Assembly (NCBI RefSeq): GCF_003265705.1
Contig: NW_020312867.1
Location: forward strand, 10,329,228-10,393,227
Length of the DNA: 64,000 nucleotides
Origin: Callorhinus ursinus
Lineage: Eukaryota; Chordata; Mammalia; Carnivora; Otariidae
Direction: 5' to 3'
In this document: positions 1 to 11,319 of the stretch, piece by piece
How positions within the stretch are numbered: the stretch's first letter is position 1
Layout of the letters: every line of letters begins with the position of its first letter
Translations under genes and position numbers: made by a program
Notes under the pieces: model-generated
Seen by the model: the letters and a program-made list of their open reading frames with translations, nothing else
Databases searched by the model: none
Told to the model about the DNA's origin: nothing

Positions 1-424
1 GAGGAGTGGATTGTGTGTAGGAAATTTTGCTTTCCATTTTGTCCCATCCTGTACTGGTTGAATTTCTTTACCTACACAGACTACACCATATCAGACCCCC
101 ACCACCCATCTCACTCTACCTCCTACGTTTCTATGGAGGGTCGGCACTCAGCACATTTCCCACCTCCTCCTAATTTGTCTGCCTGTACTGAAGGGAGTGG
201 AAAACCACATTTGCATTTCCCAGACTCCTTTCCAGCTTCCATAATGCAACCACATGACCATTCAGCCAAAATTAATTTCCCATTTTACCAGACTGTCAAA
301 TAATAGTGTCTCTCAAAACCCTGGAACTGGGACTAAGCGACACCGTTAGGCTTCTGCTTCTAGCTGAAATGAAGGGCAGATACATCCAGGAATGCTCACA
401 TGCATGGAGAAGAAAAATAACAGG
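1..424. other. Intergenic sequence, nothing recognised
   Basis: AT-balanced sequence before the first recognisable L1 fragment. I see no splice-supported exon, CpG island or familiar repeat. Short open frames here have no recognisable protein similarity. Confidence 0.5.
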
Positions 425-580
425 CAATCTGTTAAGAGAATGAAAAGACAAGCCACAGACTGGGAGAAAATATTTGCAAAACATGTATCTGATAAAGGAC
501 TTATATCCAAAATATACAAAGAAGTCTTACAACTCAACAATAAGAAATCAAACAACCCCAGTAAAAAATGCACAAAGAGG

Positions 581-690
581 AGTGTCTAGTTGGCTGTCAG
601 TGGAGCACGCAACTCTTGATCTCGGGGTTGTGAGTTTGAGCCTCACGTTGGGTGCAGAGATTACTTAAAATTTAAAAAGTCTTTTAAAAA
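581..690 (+). repeat. CAN SINE fragment inside the L1
   Basis: A diverged tRNA-derived head (box B-like 'gttgtgagtttgagcc') is followed by an A/T-rich tail. It is shorter than other copies in the window and lacks the CT-rich middle. It interrupts the L1 ORF2 reading frame. Confidence 0.65.
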
Positions 691-1273
691 TGCACAAAGG
701 ATCTGAACAAATATGTCACCAAAGATACATAGCCAGCAAGTAACCATGTGAAAAGATGCTCAACATCATATGTCATGGGGAAATTGCAAATTAAAACAAC
801 AATGAGATATCACTACATGCCTATCAGAATGGCCAAAATCCAGAACACTGACAACATCAAATGCTGGCGAGGATGTAGAGCAATAGGAACCTCCATTCTT
901 TGCTGGTGGGAATGCAAAGTGGTACAGCTACTTTGGAAGACAGTTTGGTGGGTTTCCTACAAAGTTAAACATAATCTTACCATATGATCCAGCAGTCACA
1001 CTCCAAGATATTTACCCAATTGTGTTGAAAACATGTCTACACAAAACTCTGTCTACAAATGTTTATAGCAGCTTAAATTATAATCACCAAAAACTGGAAG
1101 CAACCAAGATGTCCTTCAATGAGTAAATGGATAAATAAACTGTTACATGCATACAAGAGAATATTATTTAGTGACAAAAAGAAATGAGCTTTCAAACCAT
1201 GAAAAGACACGGAGGAAACTTAAACGCATATGACCAAGTGAAAGAAGTCAGTCTGAAAAGACTATCTTCTGAG

Positions 1274-1474
1274 GATGCCTGGGTGGCTCAGTTAGCTGAG
1301 TGTCTGACTCTCAGTTTTGGCTCAGGTCATGATCTCACAGTTGTGGGATCGAGCCCAGCGCCGGCTCCACACTCAGTGCGGAGTCGGCTTCAGATCCTTT
1401 CTCTACCTCCCCCCTGCCCCTCCTCTCTCTCTCTCTCAAATGAATAAATAAAATCTTTGGGGGGAAAAAAAAAA
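1274..1474 (+). repeat. CAN SINE inside the L1 3' region
   Basis: A tRNA-derived head (gcctgggtggctcag) is followed by a CT-rich segment and an AATAAATAAAATCTTT tail. Near-identical 'agactaYcttct' copies on either side look like a target-site duplication. The L1 text resumes after it. Confidence 0.9.
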
Positions 1475-1847
1475 GACTACCTTCTGTATGATTCCAACTA
1501 TTTGACATTCTGGAAAAGGCAAAATTTTTTTGCCTATGGTTGCCAGGCACTCAACAGATAAATAAGTGGAAGACAGGGGATTTTTGCTGCAGAGAGACTC
1601 TTCTGTATGATACTGTAATGATGAATACATGATATTATGTATTTTTCAAAACCTATATATGTACAACACAAACAGTGAGCCTTAATATTAACTGTGGACT
1701 TTAGTTAATAAAGTATCAATGTTGGTTCAGTAATTGTAACAAATACACAATACTGAACCAAGATGTTAATACAGGGGAAACTGTGCAAGGAAAGGATACA
1801 TGGGAACTCTGTACTATCTGCTCAATATTTTTGTAGATTTAAAACTA

Positions 1848-2042
1848 TTTTTTAAATATTTTATTTATTTATTTGACAGAGAGAGACATAGCGAGAGCAG
1901 GAACACAAGCAGGGGGAGTGGGAGAGGGAGAAGCAGGCTCCCCACTGAGCAGGGAGCCCGATGCGGGGCTCGATCCTAGGACCCTGGGATCATGACCTGA
2001 GCCGAAGGCAGACGCTTAACGACTGAGCCATCTGGGTGCTCC
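1848..2042 (-). repeat. CAN SINE (reverse)
   Basis: The reverse copy starts with the complement of the AATAAA tail (ttttatttatttattt), passes through the GA-rich middle and ends in the complement of the tRNA-like head (gagccatctgggtgctc). First member of a dense SINE cluster. Confidence 0.9.
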
Positions 2043-2071
2043 TAAAACTATTTTTAAAAACAAAATCTATT

Positions 2072-2247
2072 GGGGGGCGTCTGAGTGGCTCAGTGGTTAA
2101 GCATTCGACTCTTGATTTTGGCTCAGGTTGTGACCTCAGGGTTGTGAGATCGAGCTCCGCATCAGGTTCTGGGCTGGGCATAGAGCCTACTTAAGGTTCT
2201 TTCTCAGTCTCCCTCTGCCCCCCCAAAATAAATAAATAAAATCTACT
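2072..2247 (+). repeat. CAN SINE (older, diverged copy)
   Basis: The head 'gcgtctgagtggctcag' and box B-like 'gttgtgagatcgagc' are followed by a short CT segment and an AAATAAATAAATAAAATCT tail. It lacks the long C-rich middle of the younger copies. Confidence 0.85.
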
Positions 2248-2482
2248 GGGTGGGGGATAGGCAAAAAGGAGTAAGTGGGAGTAGGAGGTCCAGGCTTCCA
2301 GTTATGGAATGGATAAGTCACAGGGATGAAAGCTACGGCATAGGGAATATGGTCAGGGGTATGGTAATAGCCTTGTGTGGCGACCATAGCATAATGTATA
2401 GACTTGTCAAATCACTATGTTGCATGCCTGAAACTCATGTAACACTGTGTGTCAACATACTTCAATGAAAACATAACTAAAA
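2248..2482 (+). mobile_element. LINE-1 3' UTR fragment
   Basis: Text such as 'tgcctgaaactcatgtaaca' running to 'caacatacttcaatgaaaa' matches the familiar 3' terminus of mammalian L1 copies. It sits between two SINEs and may be the end of the same L1 as 425-1847. Confidence 0.65.
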
Positions 2483-2483
2483 T

Positions 2484-2662
2484 CGGGCACCTGGGTGGTT
2501 CAGACAGTTAACCGTCTGCCTCTTGCTCAGGTTATGATCTCCACGTCCTGGGATCAAGCCCCACATTGGGCTCCCAGCTCAGTGGGGAGTCTGCTTCTCC
2601 GTCTGCCCCTCCTCCTGCTCATGCTTTCTCTCAAATGAATAAATAAAAATATTTTTTAAAAA
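2484..2662 (+). repeat. CAN SINE
   Basis: Head 'gggcacctgggtggttcag', CT-rich middle and AATAAATAAAAATA tail. It directly follows the A-rich end of the L1 fragment, a common insertion site. Confidence 0.88.
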
Positions 2663-2673
2663 ACGTAACTAAA

Positions 2674-2873
2674 GGGGCACCTGGTTGGCTCAGTCGTTAT
2701 GCATCTGCCTTCGGCTCGGGTCATGATCCCAGGGTCCTGGAATCAAGCCCTGCATCGGGCTCCCTGCTCAGCGGGAAGCCTGCTTCTCCCTCTTCCACTC
2801 CCCCTGCTTGTGTTCCCTCTCTCACTGTGTCTCTCTCTGTCAAATAAATAAATAAAATCTTTTAAAAAAAAAA
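2674..2873 (+). repeat. CAN SINE (young type)
   Basis: Full-length copy with tRNA-like head, 'ggtcatgatcccagggtcc', the C-rich 'ccactccccctgcttgtg' segment, a 'ctctctctgtc' segment and an AAATAAATAAATAAAATC tail. Confidence 0.92.
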
Positions 2874-3052
2874 AGAATTACTTAGATCCCTAATTTAATG
2901 GCCTGATAAAAGAAAGGGTACACTTTTCTAGAGGTAAATATTATGTACTTCAGTTTTTCAGTAAAAACTTTAATAACAAAATGTCTGGCATATGATAAAA
3001 AAATTAGTAGAAGATATGAAGCAAGAAAATGTTGTTATTAAGAAACAGTCAA

Positions 3053-3246
3053 GGGTGCCTGGGTGGCTCAGTCAGTTGAGCGTCTGCCTTCGGCTCAGGT
3101 CATGATCCCAGGGTCCTGGGATCTAGCCCCGCATTGGGCTTCCTGCTCAGCGGGGAGCCTGCTTCTCCCTCTCCCACTCCCCCTGCTTGTGTTCCCTCTT
3201 TTGCTGTGTCTCTATCAAATAAATAAATAAAATCTTTTTTTAAAAA
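3053..3246 (+). repeat. CAN SINE (young type)
   Basis: Complete copy ending in CAAATAAATAAATAAAATC followed by T/A-rich sequence. Same subtype as the copy at 2674. Confidence 0.92.
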
Positions 3247-3259
3247 GTAACTAAAATCT

Positions 3260-3475
3260 GGGCACCTGGGTGGCTCAGATGGTTAAGCGTTTGCCTTCAG
3301 CTCAGGTCATGATCCCAGGGTCCTGGAGTCGAGTCCCGCATTGGGCTCCCTGCTCCTTGGGAGCCTGCTTCTCTCTCTGCTTCTCTCTCTCTCTCTCCCT
3401 CTGTCTCTCATGAATAAATAAATAAAATCTTTTAAAAAATAAAAAATAAATAAAAATAAATAAAAAAGTAACTAA
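3260..3475 (+). repeat. CAN SINE with expanded CT and A-rich tail
   Basis: Head 'gggcacctgggtggctcag', a (CT)-rich stretch and a long AATAAA-type tail (to about 3470). It lies only 14 bases after the previous SINE. Confidence 0.9.
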
Positions 3476-3765
3476 AATCTATTAATTATTTTTTAAAAAA
3501 CAATCTGCAACAAGAGAAGAATCTAGCAGATATGCAGAGGGCAGCAGAGAGGGGAGTCCTTGTAGCAACAGAGGGAGGAACGTGGACAGTGACAGCTCCC
3601 TGGCTACTGACATATTTCCAGTTCCTTGTTCCAGGCCCACATGAGGCCCAGATGCACCCTTTACTGCTCCTGGATTCTATAACATACAAACCCTGTGTCC
3701 TTGGCACAAGCTTCTCCTTTACCTACACTGCTCTAGTGGGTTTTGTTTTTTGTTTTTTGTTTTTT

Positions 3766-3954
3766 AAGATTTTATTTATTTATTCATGAGAGAGGAGGAG
3801 AGAGAGGGGGGTAGAGAGAGAGAGAGAGAGAAGCAGAGGGAGAAGCAGGCTCCCAAGGAGCAGGGAGCCCGATGCGGGACTCGATCCCAGGACCCTGGGA
3901 TCATGACCTGAGCCGAAGACAGACGCTTAACCATCTGAGCCACCCAGGCGCCCT
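3766..3954 (-). repeat. CAN SINE (reverse)
   Basis: Starts with 'aagattttatttatttatt', followed by a (GA)-rich tract and the reverse head ending 'gccacccaggcgccc'. Sequences resembling 'ctctagtgggttttg' flank it (3730s and 3953 onward), consistent with a target-site duplication. Confidence 0.92.
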
Positions 3955-3955
3955 C

Positions 3956-6900
3956 TAGTGGGTTTTGATACTCGTGTAACCCTTCTAAAGGCATTATCCA
4001 AATGGGCCAATCTCTGGGTGATGTTATGACAGAAGAGGTCCAGTTTCACAACCAAAAAGTCACTTCAACAAATTTCAAGCTGTGTGTGTTTTCTTGAATA
4101 CCATGAAAGGGATACTTAGATGATAGCAACACATTATAAAACCCCTTCCTTTCTTCTTCCACACACTTTGTCACACACTGGCAAAAACTTGAAAAACTCA
4201 AGACAATCACGCCCCCATCCATACACTTCTTGTCTTTCCTCTAGCCTCCCTCCATCCTGATTCTGCATCATAAAAACCAAAAAGTGTTGCAGGGAGGCAG
4301 AACCTTCCTCATATGATGTTGCGGGGGGGGGGGCGGTGAACTGAGTGGCAAAGCCAGAATCATCTTTTGTGGGCAAAAGGGTGGGGTGGGCCGCCTTCTG
4401 GGAAGCCCTCTACCCTTCTCTTTTACATTGCACACCCTGCCTGGGTGATCTCATCCACTCTTGTGGCTTCAATTACCATCTGCATGAGGGTGACTGCCAA
4501 ATTTCTACCCGCAACCCAGAACTCTGCTCTGAGCTCCAGATCCATATACCAACTGCCTAGTCAACATTTCTCTTTGGGGGCGAATCAGATGGGATTACAT
4601 CCTGCTCTGAGTAACAGAGCCTGAAAATACAGTGTCCTCCACAAAAGGGTTTCTTTCTTCTGCATTAAACGTCTGGATGTACACAGCCCGAGGCTGGCAT
4701 GGGAATACTGCTCAAGTGCCCATCTCTCTGAAGGTCACTATTCTGCTACCGCTGGGGCGTGTTCCTCAACCTTATGTTCCGAAATGGTGGTTTGCACTCC
4801 AGTCATCCCATCAACATTCCAGACAGTGGGATGGAGAAAAGCAGAATGAGGAACAAGGAACAACAGGTACCCACCAGCATTTAAAGCCTGGAAGACACCA
4901 TATAGCACTTCTGCTTCTGTCTCATGAGCCAGAACTTAGTCATGTGGCTACACCTAGCAGCAAGGAAAGCTGGGAAATCTCTTCTTTACGCTGGGTGGCC
5001 ACGTGCATGGCTAAAAAGAGAAGATTGTATTGTTAAGAACAAGAAAATAGATATCAGGGGAGGGGGCAGCTCCAGTCTCCTCCAACTTAAGATGGCTGAC
5101 ATGGTATTATCTCCCCCCAGCACGTCCTGTTCCCTTAGAGTCTTGGTCCTTTTGTGTACCCTCACAGAACCCTGCCCTCCTTGCCTTTATCTGCACTGTT
5201 TCCTCCTCCTGGAATGTCCTTCCCACTCCTCCACAAGGACAACTCAGCAGTCCTTCAGGGCTCAGATCAGGGGTCACCTCCTCCAAGAAGTCTTCCCGAT
5301 GTTCCTGCTGGGAACCTTAATAACATCACACTGGAGAAGGGGATGCAAGTGGGACAGTGTTGGTGCAGAGTTCTGGGAAAGGGGCCAATTATGATCCTTT
5401 GGGTGTCATTTGGGGGCAAGGTGCTGGAGAGGCTCGGCAGGAAGGTGCGACCCGGGGCCTTCTTTTTATGAAAAAAGAGGCTCCAGCTGCCCATACGAGA
5501 GGGGAGGCGGGGCACTACCTAGGCTGGCCACGGGCCGGGCCTCCCACACTCCCATCTCTGATGAGGAAAACGATGTGGCTGTGGGCCACAGACAGGAAGT
5601 CCAGCTGGGTGGGGGCAGGCGGAGTAATTCCTGGAAGGAAGCTCTCGCACCTCAGGAATCTGGTAGAGGAACACTCTAGAGGCCTCTGTCCCAGGAGCCC
5701 TCCACCTCCTGTCCCCATGAAGGGTCAGGCAGGGCTGGACAACCATTGGGGAGCCTCCTCTGGGTGCCTAGGTACCATTCTCCCCTGCCAGCCTCCTGCA
5801 ACATAGGGTCAAAGACATAGGCCCTGAGGCCACTGCTGGGTCCGAATGGGGCAGTGCCCAATTCTCCCCAAATCTCAGCTTTCTCTTTTGTACAAATGAG
5901 GATGGAGGGCCCTTCCCCCCAAGGGTTTGGTGGCAGGGTAAACTACCCAGGTAGGCACCAGCACACTGTGGGGTTCAGTCAACAAAGTCTACTGGTGAAT
6001 AAGTCTACTGGCACCTGCCCTCCCTGTTGGTGTATATTTGTGCGTGGGGCAGGAGGGAGCGCAGACTGAGAGGCCCTCTCCTAAAACTGCCTGCTGGTCT
6101 GCCGCGTCAGGCCAGGCGGTGGGCACTGGAAAAGGAGAGCCCTGTTTCTGCCTTCCCAACCCTGCGTTTTCCTGAGAGACCCTTAGTGATCACCGAGGCC
6201 GGGGGCTCTCTGAACTGACACAGCACCCACAACAGGGTCCAAGGGGCCAGTTTTTTTCCCCAAGGGCTCAAGGGAAAGAAGAATATTGCTGAGCAGGTCA
6301 GGGCTGGGGGCCTGGCCCAGGGGGAACAAAGCTCTGGAGCTTGTGTTCAAAGGGCTGGAGATGAGGCTGGAGGTTAGGTCTGGGAAGGGGAGCTTGAGAG
6401 GTCAACCAAGGGCAGTCCACACCTTGGAGCACTTGGATCTTCTCCTACAGGTAGTGGGGAGCCACGGAGAATATAAGTGGTGAAGGGATGGGGCCAGACT
6501 TGCGCTTTGGAAAGTCACCTTCACTTGCACAATAGAAATGGGCTGGAAGGGCAGGGCGTCCTTGAGAGAATGGAGGAGCCAGGCCAGACTGGGGAAGCCT
6601 GGCCTGGAGAGAGGCTGCTCCTGGGAGGATACTCTCAGAGGCTGATTCTTCCTCCAGCTTCCCCACCCTGGGAGAAGCAGAAAGCCGGTGAGGTCAGTGG
6701 GCGGGCCCACAATGGCACTGGGAGGGGAGAGGAGGGTGTCGCAAGGGCACAGAGAGAGAGGATGGTAAAGGCGGGGATCCTTGTGCATGACCTCCTGGGC
6801 CCCAACCTGCTGGCAACTGAATCGAACATTCTTGACTTTGAGGATTCACTGGGATTATTTGCTGTCCTTCCCTTCTGTTAGACTGGAAGCTGCCCAAGGG

Positions 6901-8300
6901 TGGGGCCTGTAACTCCCAAGTCAGACTGAGAGGGCCTGAAATGGGGGGGCAGAGGGGGAAGCCTGCCAAGTGGGAGGATGCTGAGGGCTGGGGACCCCTT
7001 ACCATGAGTCTTCTTCACTCCTGCTCAGAGCCTGCTGCCATGGCCTTCAGAGATGAGCCAAAAGGTAGAGCTCAGGGTGGGGATGGAAGAAAGGGCAGAA
7101 GAAAACAAGAGACAGACTGCGTTGGAGGGGCCAGACCCTTTGCCTGGTCTCCATACACTCCCCTGCGGCCACTTCCGCCCTCCCCGCCTTTGCTCAGCCT
7201 CTGGCATGACAGGAGAGGCTGACAGCCCCCATCACACACCTGTCACACACCCAGACACATGCAAACACACGCACGAAGACACATATATAATGTACACAGA
7301 CACAAAGACACCAAGAGACGTCCCGGGAGACACACTAACACATGAACAGAGTCCCAGGAGACACACGTGCAGGAGCAGCTGGTGGAGGCTGCCGATTGGA
7401 TACCTTGCAGGCTTACTGGCTAGCCACAGACATCACACACTGTCTGGTGCAGCACCCTCCACGCCCCGGCCTTGCTGCAGGGGTGCTCCAGGGCAGTCAC
7501 CCGGATAACAAGCCTAGCAGAGGTGACACTTTAGCTGATGAGCTGTTAGATGGGCAGTGGGGAGGAGGTACAGCTTCTAGGGAGGGGAAAAAAGGCCCCA
7601 GCAAAGGTTTGGGGGTAGCGGGACAATTGTGATGCCCAAAGAACTGTGGGCCCTTGTCTGGGAGGGGGTGACAGACCAGACCGGAGGCCAGCCTCCCTAC
7701 TGCAGAGAGACATGGCTGAGAAGCAGCCCTTGGCCCCCCTCCCACCTGTGCCCAGGCTGAGTCCCCTCGGGGGCACACCGGGCAGAGGCAAAGGGGGCTG
7801 GCCCAGGCCCTCCAGAACCAGGTAGGTGGTGCAGGGCAAGGTAAGTTAGCTGCCTTAGAGGGGCCTAGCAGAAAGGGGTCTCCATCTGGCAAACCCCTGT
7901 TTGGAGCCACGTCCTAGCATGCCCCAGAGCACCTGGTTAGGATAGGAAGGCTGCGAGCTCTCCCAGGAAAGGGGCTGGGTGCTCTTTGAGGAGGCTGGGT
8001 GAGTTCCCAGTGAGCCCCCTGCCAGGAATGGGGCCCCAGCCTGCGAGAACCCCTCCTCAGTGCCCCAAGCTTCATCAAGGACAGAGCTAGGCCCCAGCCT
8101 GGGGCCCAAGGGGCTGACCTCACCTTCAATTAGGCCTTTTCTGTCTGACACTTGGAGACCTGGCTAGGGCTGGATGGGGGGTGGAGAGTGGGACGGACTG
8201 GGGACTGTAAGGAGTCTGGGCCCGGGGACAGGAGGGGTCCGGGCCAGGGCCCTCCCTCGCCAGCGGCTAGGCTCTGGAGTTGGGCTGACCTGAGCTGAGC
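3956..8300. other. Intergenic region upstream of HSPA12B with old LINE/MIR remnants
   Basis: No splice-supported gene is visible. About 4400-4570 and 5120-5330 resemble ancient L2-type LINE sequence (for example 'ccttcccactcctccacaa'). About 4630-5075 looks like another old interspersed repeat I cannot name. About 6830-6920 resembles an L2/MIR3 tail ('ttagactggaagctgccc'). 7225-7370 is CA-rich low-complexity sequence. The remainder is GC-moderate single-copy-looking DNA. Long open frames here (up to about 150 codons) show no recognisable protein. Confidence 0.5.
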
Positions 8301-9130
8301 CCCAGGTGGGCCCTTTGGGGCGGGGAGGGAGAGCCCCTCCGCCACTGGCCGCAGGAGGCAGACGAGGGGTCTGGAATTCCGCTTCCCTCCCTCCACCGCC
8401 CCTCCTCACCCTTCCCTCCCTCCACCTCTCCTCCTCACCCTTCCCTCCCACCCCCGGGGCTGCGGGCGGGGCGGAGGTGGGGGAGGCGCAGCGGCGGGGT
8501 GCTGGAGGGGCGCTGGAGGGGCGCAGGGAGGGGCCGGGCGGCGGGGCCGCGGTGGGCCCCTCGGAGAGGCCCGCGCAGGCAGGCCCCGCCCCGGCCTCGC
8601 ACATCTGGGCCGGGAGCGCGCGGCCATCCGGCCTGGGGGAGGGAGAGGGGGAGGGGGAGGGGGAGGGGGCGGCGGGCGGGGTGGGCGGCGCGGGGCGAGT
8701 CGGAGGCGCGGGCTGGGCGCACGTCGAGGGCTGCGGCCGCCGTGGCGGGGCACGACCACTGGCTGCGGGCCCGGGATCGAGGCGGCTGGACCGAGGTCGA
8801 GCTGTCGGGAGGGCGGAGGTGAGTTCTGGGAGGCGGGGGGGGGGGGGGGGGGGGGGCCCAAAGTAGGAGAAGGGGGGGGGGGGGGGCCGCCCGGCGGCCC
8901 CGGGGGAGGGGGCCAAAGACCCCCCCCCCCCCCGCCCGCCCGAAAGACTTCCTAACCCTGGGCGGCCGGGCTGGGGACCGGTCCTGCAAGCTGTTCTCTC
9001 CAGTGGGGCTGCGGGTTCAGAAAAGCAGTTGGAGCGGCGACCGTGGGTTCTCCTCCGGACTTCGGGACCCCACACCGGCTCTGCGGAGAGTGGGGGCGCT
9101 GAGGAGAGCCCTGTGCCGCGGTAGGGGTGG
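8300..9130 (+). promoter_or_regulatory. HSPA12B: CpG-island promoter of HSPA12B
   Basis: A very G+C- and CpG-rich block with several GC-box-like GGGGCGG stretches and a (GGGGGA)n run at about 8638-8668. It contains the candidate non-coding exon 1 ending at 8818. No clear TATA box is visible, consistent with dispersed CpG-island initiation. Three long G or C runs (8835-8856, 8872-8886, 8920-8933) lie just inside intron 1. Confidence 0.75.
8700..8818 (+). other. HSPA12B: HSPA12B candidate non-coding exon 1
   Basis: The sequence GGCGGAG|GTGAGT gives a near-consensus splice donor after base 8818 inside the CpG island. The first coding exon has its own acceptor at 14304-14305, so an upstream 5' UTR exon is required and this is the best candidate. 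Its 5' end is not defined; 8700 is a placeholder. Confidence 0.55.
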
Positions 9131-10820
9131 GGCTCGGGGGCTGGAGTGGGGCGGGGGTCTGCTCCACTAAGCCAGTTTGTGGAGGACACAATACCTACGC
9201 TAGACGTGGAGACCTGGAGGTTGAGTGTGTGTGGGGGGCGGGGGTCACCTGCTGGGGGGAGGGGGTTCCTAGGGCCTGCGGTCTGGGAAGCTCCAGAATG
9301 GCAGAGTGGCCAGGATGCTACAGTGCCTGACTGTGGGCAGGCCTCCTGACAGGGACCTCTGGTGTCTTTCTGTGAGGCCGGTCCAGCGGCCCAGGTGGTG
9401 TGGGGTCTGGGCTCCCTGCTAGGGCCGTGGAGCCAGCTCGTGTGGGGCAGAGAGACTGGGAGGGAGGGAGCTCTAAAATATGGCTTCCCTGTGAGAGCAA
9501 GCGTCCCAGAAGGTGAGGGAGGTGATGGGGCAGAGGATGGAAGGGGCCTCAGGCCCTGGGCTCAGTGGGACAGAGGTTGTTTGTGAACTGGCTTTGCTGC
9601 AATGATGAGGACCCAACGGGGGTGGGGCAGGATGTATGGAAAGAAAAGTTGAGGACAGGGAGGGGCCATGGGAGGCCATTTATGCCTCCCCCTGCCCCAG
9701 CGCAGGAGGAGGCCGCCCCCCCACCCCCACCCCCACCCCACAGCCGCCTCCTGGCCCCTCTCCTTGAGGATTCCTCTCCAGAGACAGACTGGGGCAGCCC
9801 TTTGGGTGCCATTTCTTGTCTGTCCTTGGCCCTGGTTGGTCCTATCTGTGGCTTGGGAGAAATGCCTGTGGCCTCTCAGACTGCTGACAGGTCCTATTCC
9901 GTTAACAAGCCGGCAGGATATTGAGCAGAGAACAGTGGATGGGAGAGGCAGGGTCCAGTGAGAGGAAGCGTGCAAGGGAGGGAGGGGTACTGTAAAGATC
10001 TGGGTGGGTTCTTTGTCCTCATGGGCAGAGGACAGGTATGTGTGGAGCCCTGAAAGCCAGCAACACCATGTTACCTCGGTGCTCTTTGGGTGCATAAGTA
10101 CCCAGCCTTCACGTCCCCTCCCCAGGAAGAGATTCTTGGAAAATGTTCTCCATCAGGCCAGAAGTCCTCGGCTTTTGTGAATCTGGGAAGCACTCTGGAA
10201 TGGGAGTCTCCGGTTTGGAGTCCTTGGACTCAGCCACACCCTGTCCTGGCCCCCAGTGGCTGATAGGTCATACCTAGTGGGTTGAGGTCAGGGCCAGGGG
10301 TCAATGTGAAGCTGAAGATGGGAGATCAATATGAAGCCAAGGGCTAGGGGTCAGTCCGTGGGAGGGTTAAGGGTCTGCCTGTGAGTAGAGTAGGGGTCAG
10401 GCTAGGGCCAGAGTTTAGCCTGTGCTTGTTGCCAGGATATGAAGTTACTTTCTGTGTAAATCAAACTGCCCCACCCAGTTATGCTCAAACCCATAAGCAT
10501 CACCAGTCTGAAATCAGTGAGCCCCTGGGGTGGGGGTCTACTTCGCTCAATTTCCAGCTGTGGATACTGCCCAGTCATAGCTTTGGGGAACCAGTGTTGT
10601 CCTGCGCCTGATGATTAGCATTCTCCTTAAATGTTTCTGGGTGTGAATGCAGGGTGGGGGATGTCCCAAAGACATATAAGCTGCCACCCCCTTCTACTTC
10701 CACCTCTCAAGGAATCATCAGGATCCTCCTTCTTTGACACAGATTGATTCAAGTCCTCCCTCCCTCCCTAAAGAACTCAGAATGATTAGAATAAAAGTTT
10801 CAATAAGACCAAAAACTTCT

Positions 10821-10995
10821 GGGGCACCTGGGTGGCTCAGTTGGTTAAGTGTCTGCCTTCGGCTCGAGTCATGATTCTCAGGGTCCTGGGATCGAGCCCT
10901 GTGTCGGGTTCCTGGCTTGGCGAGAGAGCCTGCTAATCCTGCCCCCCCCCCCCCGCTCATGCTCTCAAATAAATAAATAATATCTTTAAAAAAAA
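10821..10995 (+). repeat. CAN SINE with target-site duplication
   Basis: Head 'ggggcacctgggtggctcag', a C run in the middle, and AAATAAATAAATAATATC tail. 'aagaccaaaaactt' occurs on both sides (10805-10818 and 10996-11009), a clear target-site duplication. Confidence 0.92.
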
Positions 10996-11115
10996 AAGAC
11001 CAAAAACTTATAACAAGAGAAAATTCAGAATCCACACCATGAAGGAAAAGAACAACTGCTCACATCTGTCCAAGTCCTGCCTTTATCAACCACCTTCTTT
11101 ACCTGGACTTGTCTT

Positions 11116-11319
11116 TTTTTTTTTTTTTAAGATTTTATTTATTTATTTGACAGAGAGAAAGAGAGCACGTGCACACAAGCAGGGGGAGCGGCAGAGGGAG
11201 AGAGAGAAGCAGACTCCCCGCGGAGCAGGGAGCCCAATGCAGGGCTCGGTCCCAGGACCCTGGGATTATGACCTGAGCCGAAGGCAGATGCTTAACCGAC
11301 CCAGCCACCCAGGTGCCCC
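11116..11319 (-). repeat. CAN SINE (reverse)
   Basis: A T-run and 'aagattttatttatttattt' are followed by a GA-rich middle and reverse head 'cagccacccaggtgcccc'. 'ctggacttgtc' before and 'ctgaacttgtc' after form an imperfect target-site duplication. Confidence 0.9.

Larger units (their letters stand above)
425..1847 (+). mobile_element. Decayed L1 LINE, 3' end of ORF2 plus 3' UTR
   Basis: Bases 748-987 translate to a peptide resembling the C-terminal part of L1 ORF2, including the run KCWRGC and a WWECK motif typical of LINE-1 ORF2 C-termini. The text before it (about 425-745) and after it (to about 1847) reads like the flanking ORF2 and 3' UTR of an old L1M-type element. The copy is broken by stops and interrupted by two CAN SINEs (581-690 and 1274-1474), so it is inactive. 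The subfamily cannot be named by eye. Confidence 0.8.

Noticed and set aside
748..987. Conserved-looking 79-residue protein
   Set aside because: It is the C-terminal part of L1 ORF2 in a decayed LINE, not a host gene.
4632..5394. Two overlapping plus-strand frames of 134 and 156 codons
   Set aside because: They lie in old repeat-like sequence, have no recognisable domain and no supporting splice structure.
8164..9189. 341-codon reverse-strand open frame in the HSPA12B CpG island
   Set aside because: Pro/Arg/Ser-rich, low-complexity product with no domain; all frames are open because GC-rich DNA has few stops.
9590..9640. Possible C/D-box snoRNA ('aatgatgagg')
   Set aside because: A C-box-like word is present, but no D box or terminal stem at a proper distance was found.
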